Positions 35,404-44,437 are shown, counted from the first letter of the stretch. The stretch is DNA of 64,000 nt from Nioella nitratireducens (GCF_001879715.1 NZ_MNBW01000004.1:124001-188000); one strand, 5' to 3'. The notes: generated by a model not told the origin, from the letters alone. Numbers and translations: made by a program.

Positions 35404-35483
35404 TATAGTTGAAAACATGCAGACTGATCGCTAGTGTGTCAACAGTTTCCTCGGGGCGCCGGGGCAGTCTTGGGAGGGACAGG

Positions 35484-36263
35484 ATGACGAAAGCTGGGGA
35501 CGGAACGGTCGGCAAAGCCTTGGACGTGCTGGATTCTGTCGCCGCGTTCGGTCGCCCGGTAAAATTCTCGGACCTGCTGGACCAAAGCCCCCACCCCAAG
35601 GCAACGCTGTATCGTCTGCTGCAAACCCTGACGAATCAGGGAATGCTGACCCATGATCCCGATACCGGCAGCTACACGCTGGGCCTGCGGCTGGTGAAGC
35701 TGGCGCATTCGGCATGGAAACAGGCGACACTGGCCACGGTGGCGCGGCCTTACGTGGATGTGCTGGCCGCCAAGGTGGGCGAGACCATTCACCTGGCCCA
35801 GATGGAATCGGGGCAGGTTCTGTTCGTCGACAAGCAGAAGATGAGCGACCGGTTCGAAACGCTGGCCCAAACCGGGCTGGTGGCGCCGGGATATTGCACC
35901 GGGGTGGGCAAGGCGATCCTTGCCTTCATGACGCCGGAACGGCGCGAGCGAGCGTTGAAGCAGCAGCATTTCCTGAAATATACGCCCGCGACCCATACCA
36001 GCGTCGACACGCTGCTCAAGGAACTGGACCAGATCCGCGCCGAGGGCGTTGCCTTCGACCGGGAAGAACACGAGGCGGGCATCATCTCGATCGCCGCGCC
36101 GATCATGACCAATGGCGGTCGGGTCATCGGGGCGATTTCCATCGCCACATCGACCACCCGCCATTCGCTCGACAGCATCCGCGCGTTTCAGCCGGACCTG
36201 CTGCAAACCACACAGAAAGTCGGGGAAGAGGCCACAGCGTGGCAATTTCCCACCGTCAATTGA
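35484..36263 (+). CDS. IclR-family transcriptional regulator of the galactoside locus
   Basis: This regulator (259 aa) has an N-terminal winged helix (VGKALDVLDSVAAFGRPVKF, then HPKATLYRLLQTLTNQGML) and a C-terminal effector domain with GQVLFVDK, the TGVGKAILAFM segment and DREEHEAGIISIAAPI. GGGAGGG upstream supports the ATG at 35484 over the longer frame. It is divergent from the binding-protein gene and followed 24 nt later by the transporter ATPase. It probably represses the catabolic genes until a galactose-derived ligand binds. Confidence 0.92.
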   Translation: MTKAGDGTVGKALDVLDSVAAFGRPVKFSDLLDQSPHPKATLYRLLQTLTNQGMLTHDPDTGSYTLGLRLVKLAHSAWKQATLATVARPYVDVLAAKVGETIHLAQMESGQVLFVDKQKMSDRFETLAQTGLVAPGYCTGVGKAILAFMTPERRERALKQQHFLKYTPATHTSVDTLLKELDQIRAEGVAFDREEHEAGIISIAAPIMTNGGRVIGAISIATSTTRHSLDSIRAFQPDLLQTTQKVGEEATAWQFPTVN

Positions 36264-36287
36264 CGCCATCCGGGGAGGACCAAGGCC

Positions 36288-37340
36288 ATGTCAGGCGTAT
36301 CGCTGAACAGTGTCATCAAGAAATATGGGGATGTGCAGGTGGTCCACGGCGTGGACATGCAGATCGAGGACGGGGAATTCTGCGTTTTCGTTGGGCCTTC
36401 GGGCTGCGGGAAATCCACCTTGCTGCGCATGATCGCGGGGCTGGAGGAAACCACCGACGGCGTGATCCAGATCGGCCCGCGCGACGTGACACGGGTGGAC
36501 CCGTCGGAACGCGGCGTGGCGATGGTGTTTCAGACCTACGCGCTCTACCCTCATATGACAGTCGAAGAGAACATGGGCTTTGGCCTGCGCATGACCGGCC
36601 ATCCCAAGGCCGAGATCAAGGCCAAGGTGGCCGAGGCGTCGCGCGTGCTGAAGCTGGACGATTACCTGAGCCGCAAACCCAAGGCCCTCTCGGGCGGTCA
36701 GCGGCAGCGGGTGGCCATCGGGCGCGCCATCGTGCGCGGGCCGGAAGTGTTCCTGTTCGATGAGCCGCTGTCCAACCTTGACGCCGAATTGCGGGTCGAG
36801 ATGCGGGTTGAAATCGCACGGCTGCACAAGGAAATCGGGGCGACGATGATCTACGTCACCCACGACCAGGTCGAGGCAATGACGCTGGCCGACAAGATCG
36901 TGGTGCTGCGCGATGGCCGGGTGGAACAGATCGGCAAGCCGCTGGACCTGTATAACGACCCCGAAAACCAGTTCGTGGCCGGGTTCATCGGCAGCCCGGC
37001 GATGAATTTCTTTTCCGGAACGGTGGCCAATGGCGCGGTGTCAGTGCCCGCGCTTGGCGGTCAGGCCCTGCCCGCCCCCGCCTCGGCCAGCGACGGCCCG
37101 ATCACCGTCGGTGTGCGCCCGCAGCGGTTGCGGCTGGCCCAAGGCGACAGCCACGAGGTGGACCTGTCCGAACAATTGGGCGGCGTGGCCTATCACTACC
37201 TGATCGCCGGGGATGGCACCCGGATGATCGTCGAAGCGCATGACCAGAGTTCGCCCCAATCGGGCAGCCGGGTCGGCATCAGCGTCGAGGACGGCGAAGC
37301 CCTGTTCTTCGACACGCAAAGCGGCGTCCGCCTGCGCTGA
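36288..37340 (+). CDS. Sugar ABC transporter ATPase, MalK/UgpC type
   Basis: This 350-residue ATPase has Walker [14 protein letters not shown], signature [15 protein letters not shown], Walker [15 protein letters not shown], and H-loop [15 protein letters not shown], followed by a C-terminal TOBE/OB domain. No other sugar ATPase is in the locus, so it should power the MalF/MalG-type permeases encoded on the opposite strand beyond the regulator gene. It is co-transcribed with the IclR gene. Confidence 0.93.
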   Translation: MSGVSLNSVIKKYGDVQVVHGVDMQIEDGEFCVFVGPSGCGKSTLLRMIAGLEETTDGVIQIGPRDVTRVDPSERGVAMVFQTYALYPHMTVEENMGFGLRMTGHPKAEIKAKVAEASRVLKLDDYLSRKPKALSGGQRQRVAIGRAIVRGPEVFLFDEPLSNLDAELRVEMRVEIARLHKEIGATMIYVTHDQVEAMTLADKIVVLRDGRVEQIGKPLDLYNDPENQFVAGFIGSPAMNFFSGTVANGAVSVPALGGQALPAPASASDGPITVGVRPQRLRLAQGDSHEVDLSEQLGGVAYHYLIAGDGTRMIVEAHDQSSPQSGSRVGISVEDGEALFFDTQSGVRLR

Positions 37341-37622
37341 GCACGGGCGAAACGGACGGCGGGGGCTGGGCGACCTGCCGTATTCATCCTTGCGACTGGC
37401 CGGGCTCTGCACAAGGGTCCGGACGCGTCCGTTTCGGGGGCTCGCGGCCCGACGGGCGGCCAGTGCCCCCCGGCTGTCGCCCGGCGGCCGCCCCCGAACA
37501 TCAGTCGGTCACTGCGCGTCTGTCACCCGCGCGTCACGAAACCGACGTCAGGCTGTTACGGAACCTGAGTAACGCATCTGCATTCGCCCCAGCCGGGGTG
37601 CTGAAACTCAAGAGGTTCTCAA
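37341..37622. other. Promoter region between the two ABC loci
   Basis: This 282 bp region is GC-rich at first and holds no gene. Near the right end it has GTTAC-N9-GTAAC (37555-37573), an inverted repeat that may be an operator, and AGAGG 8 nt before the next ATG as the ribosome binding site. Confidence 0.4.
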
Positions 37623-38744
37623 ATGGCGCTGACTCGTCGTTCCGTTCTCAAGCTGTCTACGGCCGCACTGGCCGCCCCCGTCGTTCTGCGCGCAACCGAT
37701 GCGCTGGCCACCTCGGGCACCGTTCGCGTGCTGGCGTGGCAGGATTACATCCAGCCCAATATCGCCGAGCGCTTTGAAGCCGAAACCGGCATCACGCTGG
37801 ACCTGACCACCTTTGGCTCGAATGACGAAGCAGAATCGACCATCCGCTCGGCTGGCGGTCGCGGCTTCGACATCGTGTTCCCGTCGATCACCAACTCGGC
37901 CAGCTATGTCGACGAGAACGGCGACAGCTATTTCGCCGAAGTTCCGGCCGACGTGAATGTCGATGCCGTGATCCCGTCGTTCCTGCGCGACTCGGCCGGT
38001 CTGGGCGGCATGCATAACGGCCAGCAAATCCTGCTGCCCTTCGACTGGGGCACCGAAGGTATCACGCTGAACCGGGCCGACCTGGCCATCGAAGATGCCG
38101 ACCTGTCCTATTCCGACCTGTTCCGCGACGAAACCATCGGCAAGGCCGCGTTCCGCCAGAAATCGGTGATCATGGGCGTGGGTCTCTACCTTGACGCTAT
38201 CGGTGAAGTTCCGTCGAACCGCATGCTGGACGTCTATCGCTCGGAAGACGACGCCCGCCGCGTCTGGGGGGCAATCGTCGAATGGATTGTTGCCCGCAAG
38301 GAGCATTTCGGCGCCTTCTGGAACAACGCAACCGAAGCCACCTCGGCCTTTACCGAAGCCGGTTGTATCATCGGCCAGACCTGGGACACCACCGGCCTGC
38401 TGCTGAACCGCGACAACGCCGATTTCGTCTACCGCGCGCCCAAGGAAGGCATCATCACCTGGCTCGACAGCTTCGGCATGCTGCGCCAGGCCGCCAACCC
38501 GGAACAGGCCGTGGCCTTGATGAACTTCCTGTTGCAGCCGGAAGTGGGCGGCATGTTCGCAAACAACACCGGCTACAACTCGGCCGTGACCGGCGCTGCC
38601 GACTACGCGTCGGACGAGTTCCGCCGCCAGTTCAACGAAGTCTACACCACCGACGTTCTGAACAACATGTGGTGGTGGCAGGCCGATACCCCCTTCTTCG
38701 CTCCGATCCGGAACGAAATGGTGGAAATCATCACCAACGCCTGA
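37623..38744 (+). CDS. Polyamine-type ABC substrate-binding protein (PotD-like, Tat signal)
   Basis: This protein of 373 aa begins with a twin-arginine signal (MALTRRSVLKLSTAALAAPV, RRSVLK) and so is probably exported folded. The mature part starts GTVRVLAWQDYIQPNIAERF, the PotD/PotF pattern, and continues with FDIVFPSITNS and LPFDWGTEGITLN. It is followed by an ATPase and two permeases. The ligand could be putrescine, spermidine or a related cation; sequence alone does not decide. Confidence 0.9.
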   Translation: MALTRRSVLKLSTAALAAPVVLRATDALATSGTVRVLAWQDYIQPNIAERFEAETGITLDLTTFGSNDEAESTIRSAGGRGFDIVFPSITNSASYVDENGDSYFAEVPADVNVDAVIPSFLRDSAGLGGMHNGQQILLPFDWGTEGITLNRADLAIEDADLSYSDLFRDETIGKAAFRQKSVIMGVGLYLDAIGEVPSNRMLDVYRSEDDARRVWGAIVEWIVARKEHFGAFWNNATEATSAFTEAGCIIGQTWDTTGLLLNRDNADFVYRAPKEGIITWLDSFGMLRQAANPEQAVALMNFLLQPEVGGMFANNTGYNSAVTGAADYASDEFRRQFNEVYTTDVLNNMWWWQADTPFFAPIRNEMVEIITNA

Positions 38745-38757
38745 TCCGCTGGCGTCC

Positions 38758-38785
38758 GGGTCCGGGGGTCTTCGCCCCCGGACCC
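38758..38785 (+). terminator. Hairpin after the PotD-like gene
   Basis: GGGTCCGGGGG and CCCCCGGACCC form a perfect 11-bp stem with a 6-nt loop, followed by ATTTCC. It lies between the binding-protein gene and the ATPase gene, the same place as the hairpins of the other two ABC operons in this window. Confidence 0.65.
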
Positions 38786-38835
38786 ATTTCCATTTCCGAA
38801 ACCCATGCCGGGGCGGCACAGCCCCAAGAGGCCCC

Positions 38836-39939
38836 ATGCAAGGCAATGACGTTGCGCTCGACGGGGTATCCGTCACCTATTCCAACGGGTTCACGGCGGT
38901 GCATCCGACCGACCTGACGATCCGTCCGGGCGAGTTCTTTTCCATTCTCGGCCCCTCCGGCTGCGGCAAGACCACGATCCTGCGCGCCGTGTCGGGCTTT
39001 GTTCAGCCGTCGGCGGGGCGCATCCTGATCGGGGGCGACGACCAGGCCGGCAAGGCGCCCAATGCGCGGCCGACCGCCCTGATTTTTCAGAACCTCGCGT
39101 TGTTCCCGTTGATGAGCGTGCGCGAAAACGTGGCCTTCGGGCTGGAGGCACGCCGCATGTCCAAGCGGGCCCGCCTCGCCAAGGCCGAAGAATTGCTGGA
39201 CCTCGTTGCGCTGGCCGACCAAGGGTCGAAGAAGCCGGGCGAATTGTCGGGCGGTCAGCGCCAGCGGGTGGCCATTGCCCGTGCTCTGGCGGTGGAGCCA
39301 TCGGTGCTGCTGCTCGACGAACCGCTTTCGGCGCTCGACCTGAAGCTGCGCCAACATATGCGGACCGAGCTGCGCGGCATCCAGAAAAAGACCGGGGTGA
39401 CCTTCATCTACATCACCCACGACCAATCCGAGGCGCTGACCATGTCGGACCGGATCGCGGTGATGAACGCAGGCAGGATCGAACAGGTGGGCACCGGCGA
39501 CGAAGTCTATTCACAGCCCCTGACGGCCTTTGCCGCCACCTTCGTAGGCGAAGTGAACGCGCTGCCCGGCACCATCACATCGCGTGAGGGTGGCTTGGTG
39601 CGCATGGACACCGCGCTTGGCCAGATGATCGCCCGCAACCCGACCGACATGGCCGAGGGCAGCAAGGCAATGCTGTTCGTGCGGCCCGAGCATCTGCGGA
39701 TCGACACCGGCAATCTTGTCAACCGGATCGAAGCCACGCTGGAGCGCCGCGACCTTGAGGGCGCGTTCCTGACCCTGCACCTGAGGGCCACAGCCACCGG
39801 GCAGCCGCTGGCCGCCCACATGGTCAACACCGGCGCGCCGCTGCCGCAAGGGACCACGAGCGTCGGCTTCCTGCCCGAGGCGGCGCTGGTCCTGCCCGAA
39901 GGCCCGGTGGCCAAGACCGGTGGGGAACACGCCGCATGA
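38836..39939 (+). CDS. Polyamine-type ABC ATPase (PotA-like)
   Basis: This 367-residue ATPase has Walker A GPSGCGKTTILRA, signature [15 protein letters not shown], Walker B VLLLDEPLSALDLK and H-loop IYITHDQSEALTMSD, with a C-terminal TOBE domain (VRPEHLRI). The end overlaps the first permease gene as ATGA. It should form the transporter with the two permeases downstream. Confidence 0.93.
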   Translation: MQGNDVALDGVSVTYSNGFTAVHPTDLTIRPGEFFSILGPSGCGKTTILRAVSGFVQPSAGRILIGGDDQAGKAPNARPTALIFQNLALFPLMSVRENVAFGLEARRMSKRARLAKAEELLDLVALADQGSKKPGELSGGQRQRVAIARALAVEPSVLLLDEPLSALDLKLRQHMRTELRGIQKKTGVTFIYITHDQSEALTMSDRIAVMNAGRIEQVGTGDEVYSQPLTAFAATFVGEVNALPGTITSREGGLVRMDTALGQMIARNPTDMAEGSKAMLFVRPEHLRIDTGNLVNRIEATLERRDLEGAFLTLHLRATATGQPLAAHMVNTGAPLPQGTTSVGFLPEAALVLPEGPVAKTGGEHAA

Positions 39940-41357
39940 CCGCGCTTCTCCGCACCTATGGCAAGGCGCTGACGGCGGTCTTTGTGGCGGCGGTTCTGGC
40001 GTGGGGGCTGGCGCTGATCATCCTGCCGCAGATCACCATGGTCGAGCGTGCGTTGACCCCGCCTGCCCGCGATCTGGACAGTTCCATCGCCGCCACCCTG
40101 CGTTTTGATGCCAATACCTGCCGCTCGGTCCTGACGACCTATCCCGAGGATGACGCCCCCGCCCCCGCCGACACTGGCGGGCTGGCCGTGCCCTCGCCCG
40201 GCGCCATGGCCGTGCCCTCGTCCAGCACCATGGCGGTGCCCTCGGCAGGCGGCATGGCGATCCCGTCTATGAGCAACAATTCCCCCGCCGGTCAAACGCG
40301 CCCCTATATCCTGCAATGCGACCGCGCCACGACCCATGTGAGGTTGGTCCGCGAAGCCGGCGTCGAGGAATATCTGGACGAGATCTATGACCTGCCGCTG
40401 GTCTTTGTCGACGAGACCGCGCCGCTTGCCGACCAGATCGACCAGGCCGCCGCGCTGGCCGAGCTTGGCAACACGCTCTACCGCGACCTGTTGGAGCGCG
40501 AATCCAACGCCCCGGCCTTTACCCTGTCGAATTTCCGGGTGCTGATGGCCCCCCGGCTGATCCCGCTGAGCGACGAGATGCGAGCCACAGAGGATCGGCT
40601 GATCTCGAACCGGCTTTACGATCTGATCGGCCTGCGCTTTGAACAGGACGGCGCGCTTTACGAGCGGCTTGGCCTGACCAACCTTGTGCGGACGTTGATT
40701 TTTGCCGTGATGGCCACTGGTCTGTCACTGCTGATCTGCTACCCGATTGCCTACAAGGTGGCGCTGGCCACGCCTGCCGACAAGGTGGTGTGGCTGATGC
40801 TGGGCCTGATCATTCCCTACGCGATTGTCGAATTGATGCGCGTCTATGCCTGGACGACGATCATCGACAATCGGGGCCTGATCAACTCTTTACTGCTTTG
40901 GCTGGGCGCGATTGCCGACCCCATCCAGTTCACGCGGATGCCCGGCACGGTCTTTGTCGTGATCGCCTACACCTACGTGCTGTTCATGGTTTTCCCGATG
41001 TTGAACGTGATGTCGACGCTGGACAAGAACCAGATCGAGGCGGCTCGGGACCTGGGCGCGCGTGCGCCCCGCGTGCATTGGCGGGTGATCATCCCCCATG
41101 CCAAGCCCGGCATCGCCGTGGGATGCATCGCCACCTTCATGCTGTCGGCGGGGGCCTTTTCCGTGCCCCGCATCATCAGCAGGGGTCTTCAGGCGGAATG
41201 GTTCAGCCAGACGATCTACAACAAGTTCTTCGAGTCCGAGAACTCCAATGTCGGGGCGGCCTATTCCTTTGCCTACACCATCGTCTGCTTTGCGCTCGTC
41301 GCGTTGTTCATGTGGCTGATGCGCACGCGGCTCAAAGATTTCGCGAGGGCCCAATGA
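39936..41357 (+). CDS. Polyamine-type ABC permease with a large periplasmic insert (PotB-like)
   Basis: At 473 aa this is longer than a typical PotB (about 280-310). A first helix (TAVFVAAVLAWGLALIILPQ) is followed by about 210 residues of mostly hydrophilic sequence before the second helix (LVRTLIFAVMATGLSLLICY). The insert includes four 8-residue repeats around MAVPS. The C-terminal half is a normal permease with EAA loop NQIEAARDLGARAPRVHWRV. The insert may contact the binding protein in the periplasm. Both ends overlap neighbours by 4 nt. Confidence 0.9.
   Translation: MTALLRTYGKALTAVFVAAVLAWGLALIILPQITMVERALTPPARDLDSSIAATLRFDANTCRSVLTTYPEDDAPAPADTGGLAVPSPGAMAVPSSSTMAVPSAGGMAIPSMSNNSPAGQTRPYILQCDRATTHVRLVREAGVEEYLDEIYDLPLVFVDETAPLADQIDQAAALAELGNTLYRDLLERESNAPAFTLSNFRVLMAPRLIPLSDEMRATEDRLISNRLYDLIGLRFEQDGALYERLGLTNLVRTLIFAVMATGLSLLICYPIAYKVALATPADKVVWLMLGLIIPYAIVELMRVYAWTTIIDNRGLINSLLLWLGAIADPIQFTRMPGTVFVVIAYTYVLFMVFPMLNVMSTLDKNQIEAARDLGARAPRVHWRVIIPHAKPGIAVGCIATFMLSAGAFSVPRIISRGLQAEWFSQTIYNKFFESENSNVGAAYSFAYTIVCFALVALFMWLMRTRLKDFARAQ
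40182..40277 (+). repeat. Four tandem 24-bp repeats inside the PotB-like gene
   Basis: Units start at 40182, 40206, 40230 and 40254 and encode LAVPSPGA, MAVPSSST, MAVPSAGG and MAIPSMSN. The first six to seven bases of each unit's GTGCCCTCG-type core are best conserved and the fourth unit is the most diverged. All units keep the reading frame. Confidence 0.85.
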
Positions 41358-42184
41358 CCTCCAAACGTCTTCTCTCGGCCTATACATGGCTTTTCCTTGC
41401 CTTCATGTTCGCGCCGCTTCTGCTGATGATCGTGACCTCGTTCAACGACACGTCGCCGCCAAGCGTCACGGATTGGCAAGGTTTCACGACCAAGTGGTAT
41501 CGCTTCTTCTGGATGCCGGTCGAGGATCTGCGCGCCGACCCGGTTCTGCGTATTCTGGACCGCGACCGATTTGCCCAGTGCTTTGGCAATTCATTGACCG
41601 TGGCGGGGGTGGTCGTGCCGCTGTCGCTGCTGCTTGGCCTTGCCGGGGCGGTGATGCTGACCCGCTGGCAGTCGCGTTTCAACTCGGTCCTGTGGTGGGT
41701 GCTGCTGTCGCCCATGCTGGCACCGGGGATCGTGCTTGGGCTGTCGGCGCTGGTGTTCTGGGGCCGGGTCGGGGTGAACGGGGGGCTGTTCACCATCATG
41801 ATGGCGCAAGTGACGTTCATCGCGGGCTATCCGATGCTGATCCTGATGGCGCGGCTGCAACGCCAGCCCGTGGAACTGGAAGAGGCGGCGCTGGACCTTG
41901 GCGCATCGCCCTGGCGGACCTTCCGGCGGATCACCCTGCCCTTCCTTGCGCCAGCGCTGTTTTCCGCTGCCGTGATCGCCTTTCTCGCCTCGATGGAAAA
42001 CTACAACACCACGATGTTCGCAAAGGGCGGCGCTTGCACCTTCGCCACCGAAATCGGTGCGATGGCGCGCAACCCGAACGGCCACCCGCCGGTGATCAAC
42101 GCGGTCGGAACGATCATCATCCTCTTGACGGTGGCCTTTGCCGTGGGGCACGCCCTGCTGCAAAGAAAGGAACGCCCCGCGTGA
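41354..42184 (+). CDS. Polyamine-type ABC permease (PotC-like)
   Basis: The second permease (276 aa) has six helices and the EAA loop VELEEAALDLGASPWRTFRRI. The N-terminus RLLSAYTWLFLAFMFAPLLL is the first helix. The start overlaps the PotB-like stop as ATGA, and the end overlaps the next gene as GTGA. It pairs with the PotB-like protein. Confidence 0.92.
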   Translation: MTSKRLLSAYTWLFLAFMFAPLLLMIVTSFNDTSPPSVTDWQGFTTKWYRFFWMPVEDLRADPVLRILDRDRFAQCFGNSLTVAGVVVPLSLLLGLAGAVMLTRWQSRFNSVLWWVLLSPMLAPGIVLGLSALVFWGRVGVNGGLFTIMMAQVTFIAGYPMLILMARLQRQPVELEEAALDLGASPWRTFRRITLPFLAPALFSAAVIAFLASMENYNTTMFAKGGACTFATEIGAMARNPNGHPPVINAVGTIIILLTVAFAVGHALLQRKERPA

Positions 42185-42873
42185 TCATCGCCCGTTGCCA
42201 CCCGGCGCTGAACGACCTGCTGCCGCCGCCGATCCCGGCGGCGCGCGCCCTGCCCGGTTGGCTGCGCGAGATGCCGCAAGAGGTGGCGAGCGAGACACTG
42301 GGCGGCGCGACGGTGCGCACGCTGAAGCATTGTCCGCCTTTCATCGACGCGCTGTCGCTGGGGCTGGTGATTCCGCTGCCCTGCGACCTGTATGTGCGGG
42401 ATGGCGCGCTGAGCTGGGACTGGGATTTCCCCACCATCACCGACGCGCCGATCACCCGCGCGCCCGTGGGTGTGCATGTGCCCGAGCAGGCCACGGGAGT
42501 GCCGATTGACCTGGCGGGGCAAGTCGCGGTGAAATTCACCAATTACTGGACATTGGAAGCGCCGCAGGGCTGGGATTTGCTGTTCACCCATCCGCTCAAC
42601 CGCGCCGATCTGCCCTTTCAGACGCTGTCCGGTGTCGTCAGCGGCGACCGATTCAGCCACGGCTATGTGCATTTCCCCGCCCTGTGGACCGATGCGGCGT
42701 TTTCAGGCGTCCTGCCCAAGGGCACGCCGGTCGCGCAGGTCATCCCGGTGCCCCGCGCGCAGCCGGGACTGTCGGTCGAGACCATGAGGCCCGAGGACGT
42801 CGCCGAAAGCCGCCGCGTGCAAGAGGCGCTGCAAGCCGCCCCCGGTGTCTATCGCAAGAGCTATCGCGCCTGA
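42181..42873 (+). CDS. Uncharacterised protein at the end of the polyamine ABC operon
   Basis: This 230-residue protein starts at a GTG overlapping the permease stop. It has no signal peptide or membrane helix. Distinct blocks are LPGWLREMPQE, TVRTLKHCPPFIDALSLGLV, IPLPCDLYV, KFTNYWTLEAPQGWDLLFTHPLNR and TDAAFSGVLPKGTPVAQVIP. The pattern resembles a conserved uncharacterised family (possibly the one called DUF6065) also seen in marine phages, but I am not certain of the name. Location suggests a role in using the imported compound. The 3' end overlaps the convergent TPR gene by 13 nt. Confidence 0.7.
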   Translation: MIIARCHPALNDLLPPPIPAARALPGWLREMPQEVASETLGGATVRTLKHCPPFIDALSLGLVIPLPCDLYVRDGALSWDWDFPTITDAPITRAPVGVHVPEQATGVPIDLAGQVAVKFTNYWTLEAPQGWDLLFTHPLNRADLPFQTLSGVVSGDRFSHGYVHFPALWTDAAFSGVLPKGTPVAQVIPVPRAQPGLSVETMRPEDVAESRRVQEALQAAPGVYRKSYRA

Positions 42874-43421
42874 GGCAGGCGCAGGGGCAAGGTGCCTTTC
42901 GCCACCCGCGTCAACGCCTTGAGCGCTGCGGGTCGCAGGGTCGGGTCGGCCAGCATCCGGGCGCGCAGTTCCTTGGCATCCTCGCCGCGTTCGCAAGCCA
43001 CGCGATAGGACATCGGCAGGGTCTCGCGATCCTCTGGCAGATGGGCCAGCGCCGCGGCGCAACCCCGCCAATCCGCCATGCGCAGACGCAGGCGCGCAAG
43101 GTTGCGCCACGCATCGGCATCGTCGGCACCGAGGGCCACCACTTTGGCAAAAGCGGCCTCCGCGCCGGGCAGATCCTCGACCACATCCATGCGCAGCCGC
43201 CCCAGTTCGAACCACGCATTGACGTGGCGCGGATCGGCGGCCACCGCCTTTTCCAGCCATGGGGCCATCTCGCGCCCCTTGCCCTGCATTTCCAACACTT
43301 TGGCAAGGTTGTAGAAGACCGGCGCCGACGCGCCTTTGACAGCGGCCTTGCGCAACAGGGCCTCGGCCCCTGTCCAATCCTGACGGGCCAAAAGACGGGG
43401 AAGCTGGGCGAGCATGGTCAT
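42861..43421 (-). CDS. Tetratricopeptide-repeat protein
   Basis: This soluble protein of about 186 aa contains TPR-like helix pairs, for example LLRKAAVKGASAPVFYNLAK, LEKAVAADPRHVNAWFELGR, and FAKVVALGADDADAWRNLAR. TPR units bind partner proteins, and the function here is unknown. Several ATGs (43457, 43433, 43421, 43415) are possible starts and none has a strong ribosome binding site; 43421 is a compromise. Confidence 0.78.
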   Translation of the reverse strand: MTMLAQLPRLLARQDWTGAEALLRKAAVKGASAPVFYNLAKVLEMQGKGREMAPWLEKAVAADPRHVNAWFELGRLRMDVVEDLPGAEAAFAKVVALGADDADAWRNLARLRLRMADWRGCAAALAHLPEDRETLPMSYRVACERGEDAKELRARMLADPTLRPAALKALTRVAKGTLPLRLPQAR

Positions 43422-43519
43422 CCCGCAGCTCATAACGCAGCTTTGTGACAGGCGCACGTCATGAAACTGTGAAATTCCCGTGCCATGAGGGCACGATAAC
43501 CCCTTCGGAGTCCCCGTCC

Positions 43520-44437
43520 ATGACCGACCTCTTCTCGGCCCCCGGCCGTTTTTATCGCGGCAACCTGCACACCCATTCCAACCGCTCCGACGGGGCGTTG
43601 ACGCCGGAAGAGGTCTGCCGCCGCTACAAGGCGGAGGGCTATGATTTCATCGCGCTCACCGACCATTTCATCGGGGCCTATGACTACCCCATCGTGGACA
43701 CAGCCGGATTTCGGGACGCGACGTTCACCACCATTCTCGGGGCCGAGGTCCATTCCGGCGCGATGCGCAACGGCGAGCTGTGGCACATCCTTGCCGTTGG
43801 GCTGCCCGCCGATTTCGAGCCCCCCCACGCGCCGGGCTTTCGTCCCGTCGACGGGCAGGAAACCGGGCCGGAACTGGCCGCGCGCTGCCGCGAGGCCGGG
43901 GCCTTTGTTGCCGTGGCGCATCCGCAATGGTCGGGCCTGACGCTGGACGACGCGCGCAGCATCGAAGCCGCCCATGCGGTCGAGGTCTACAACCACGGCT
44001 GCGCCACCGGCTGTGACCGGCCCGATGGCTGGCACACCGCCGACCTGCTGTTGTCCGAAGGCCGCCGCCTGACCGCGATCGCCACCGATGACGCCCATTT
44101 CACCGAGCCGGACCATTTCGGCGGATGGGTCATGGTGAAAGCCGAGGAAAACGACCCCGAGGCGCTGCTGGAGGCCTTGAAGGCGGGGCGGTTCTATTCC
44201 TCGCAAGGGCCGGACATCCGCTCGGTCGCTGTCGAAAACGACAAGGTGGTGGTGGAATGCACCAGCGCCGCAGCCGTAATCGTGCAGGGCCATGGTTCGG
44301 CTGCGACGGCGACCCATGGACGCTCCATGACGCGGGCCGAGGTGCCGATGGCACGGCTCGCAGGCTCGCCCTGGCTGCGGGTGACGGTGGTGGACGCCGC
44401 CGGAAAACGCGGCTGGACCAACCCGATCTGGCGTTAG
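43520..44437 (+). CDS. PHP-domain metal-dependent phosphoesterase
   Basis: This protein of 305 aa has the PHP motif set: NLHTHSNRSDG (H-x-H) near residues 15-25, FIALTDH, GAEVHSG, VAVAHPQW and ATDDAHFTE. PHP proteins hydrolyse phosphoesters, as in histidinol phosphatase or nuclease-type relatives. The C-terminal part after about residue 220 looks like a small beta domain. The ATG at 43520 begins right before the conserved block. The substrate is unknown. Confidence 0.85.
   Translation: MTDLFSAPGRFYRGNLHTHSNRSDGALTPEEVCRRYKAEGYDFIALTDHFIGAYDYPIVDTAGFRDATFTTILGAEVHSGAMRNGELWHILAVGLPADFEPPHAPGFRPVDGQETGPELAARCREAGAFVAVAHPQWSGLTLDDARSIEAAHAVEVYNHGCATGCDRPDGWHTADLLLSEGRRLTAIATDDAHFTEPDHFGGWVMVKAEENDPEALLEALKAGRFYSSQGPDIRSVAVENDKVVVECTSAAAVIVQGHGSAATATHGRSMTRAEVPMARLAGSPWLRVTVVDAAGKRGWTNPIWR

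Noticed and set aside
40182-40277. CRISPR-like array of four 24-bp units
   Set aside because: The units are contiguous with no spacers, keep the reading frame and encode a peptide repeat inside a permease.
42117-42672. Minus-strand frames opposite the last gene of the polyamine operon as the real gene
   Set aside because: The plus-strand frame has operon overlap with the permease and conserved-looking blocks. The minus frames have neither.
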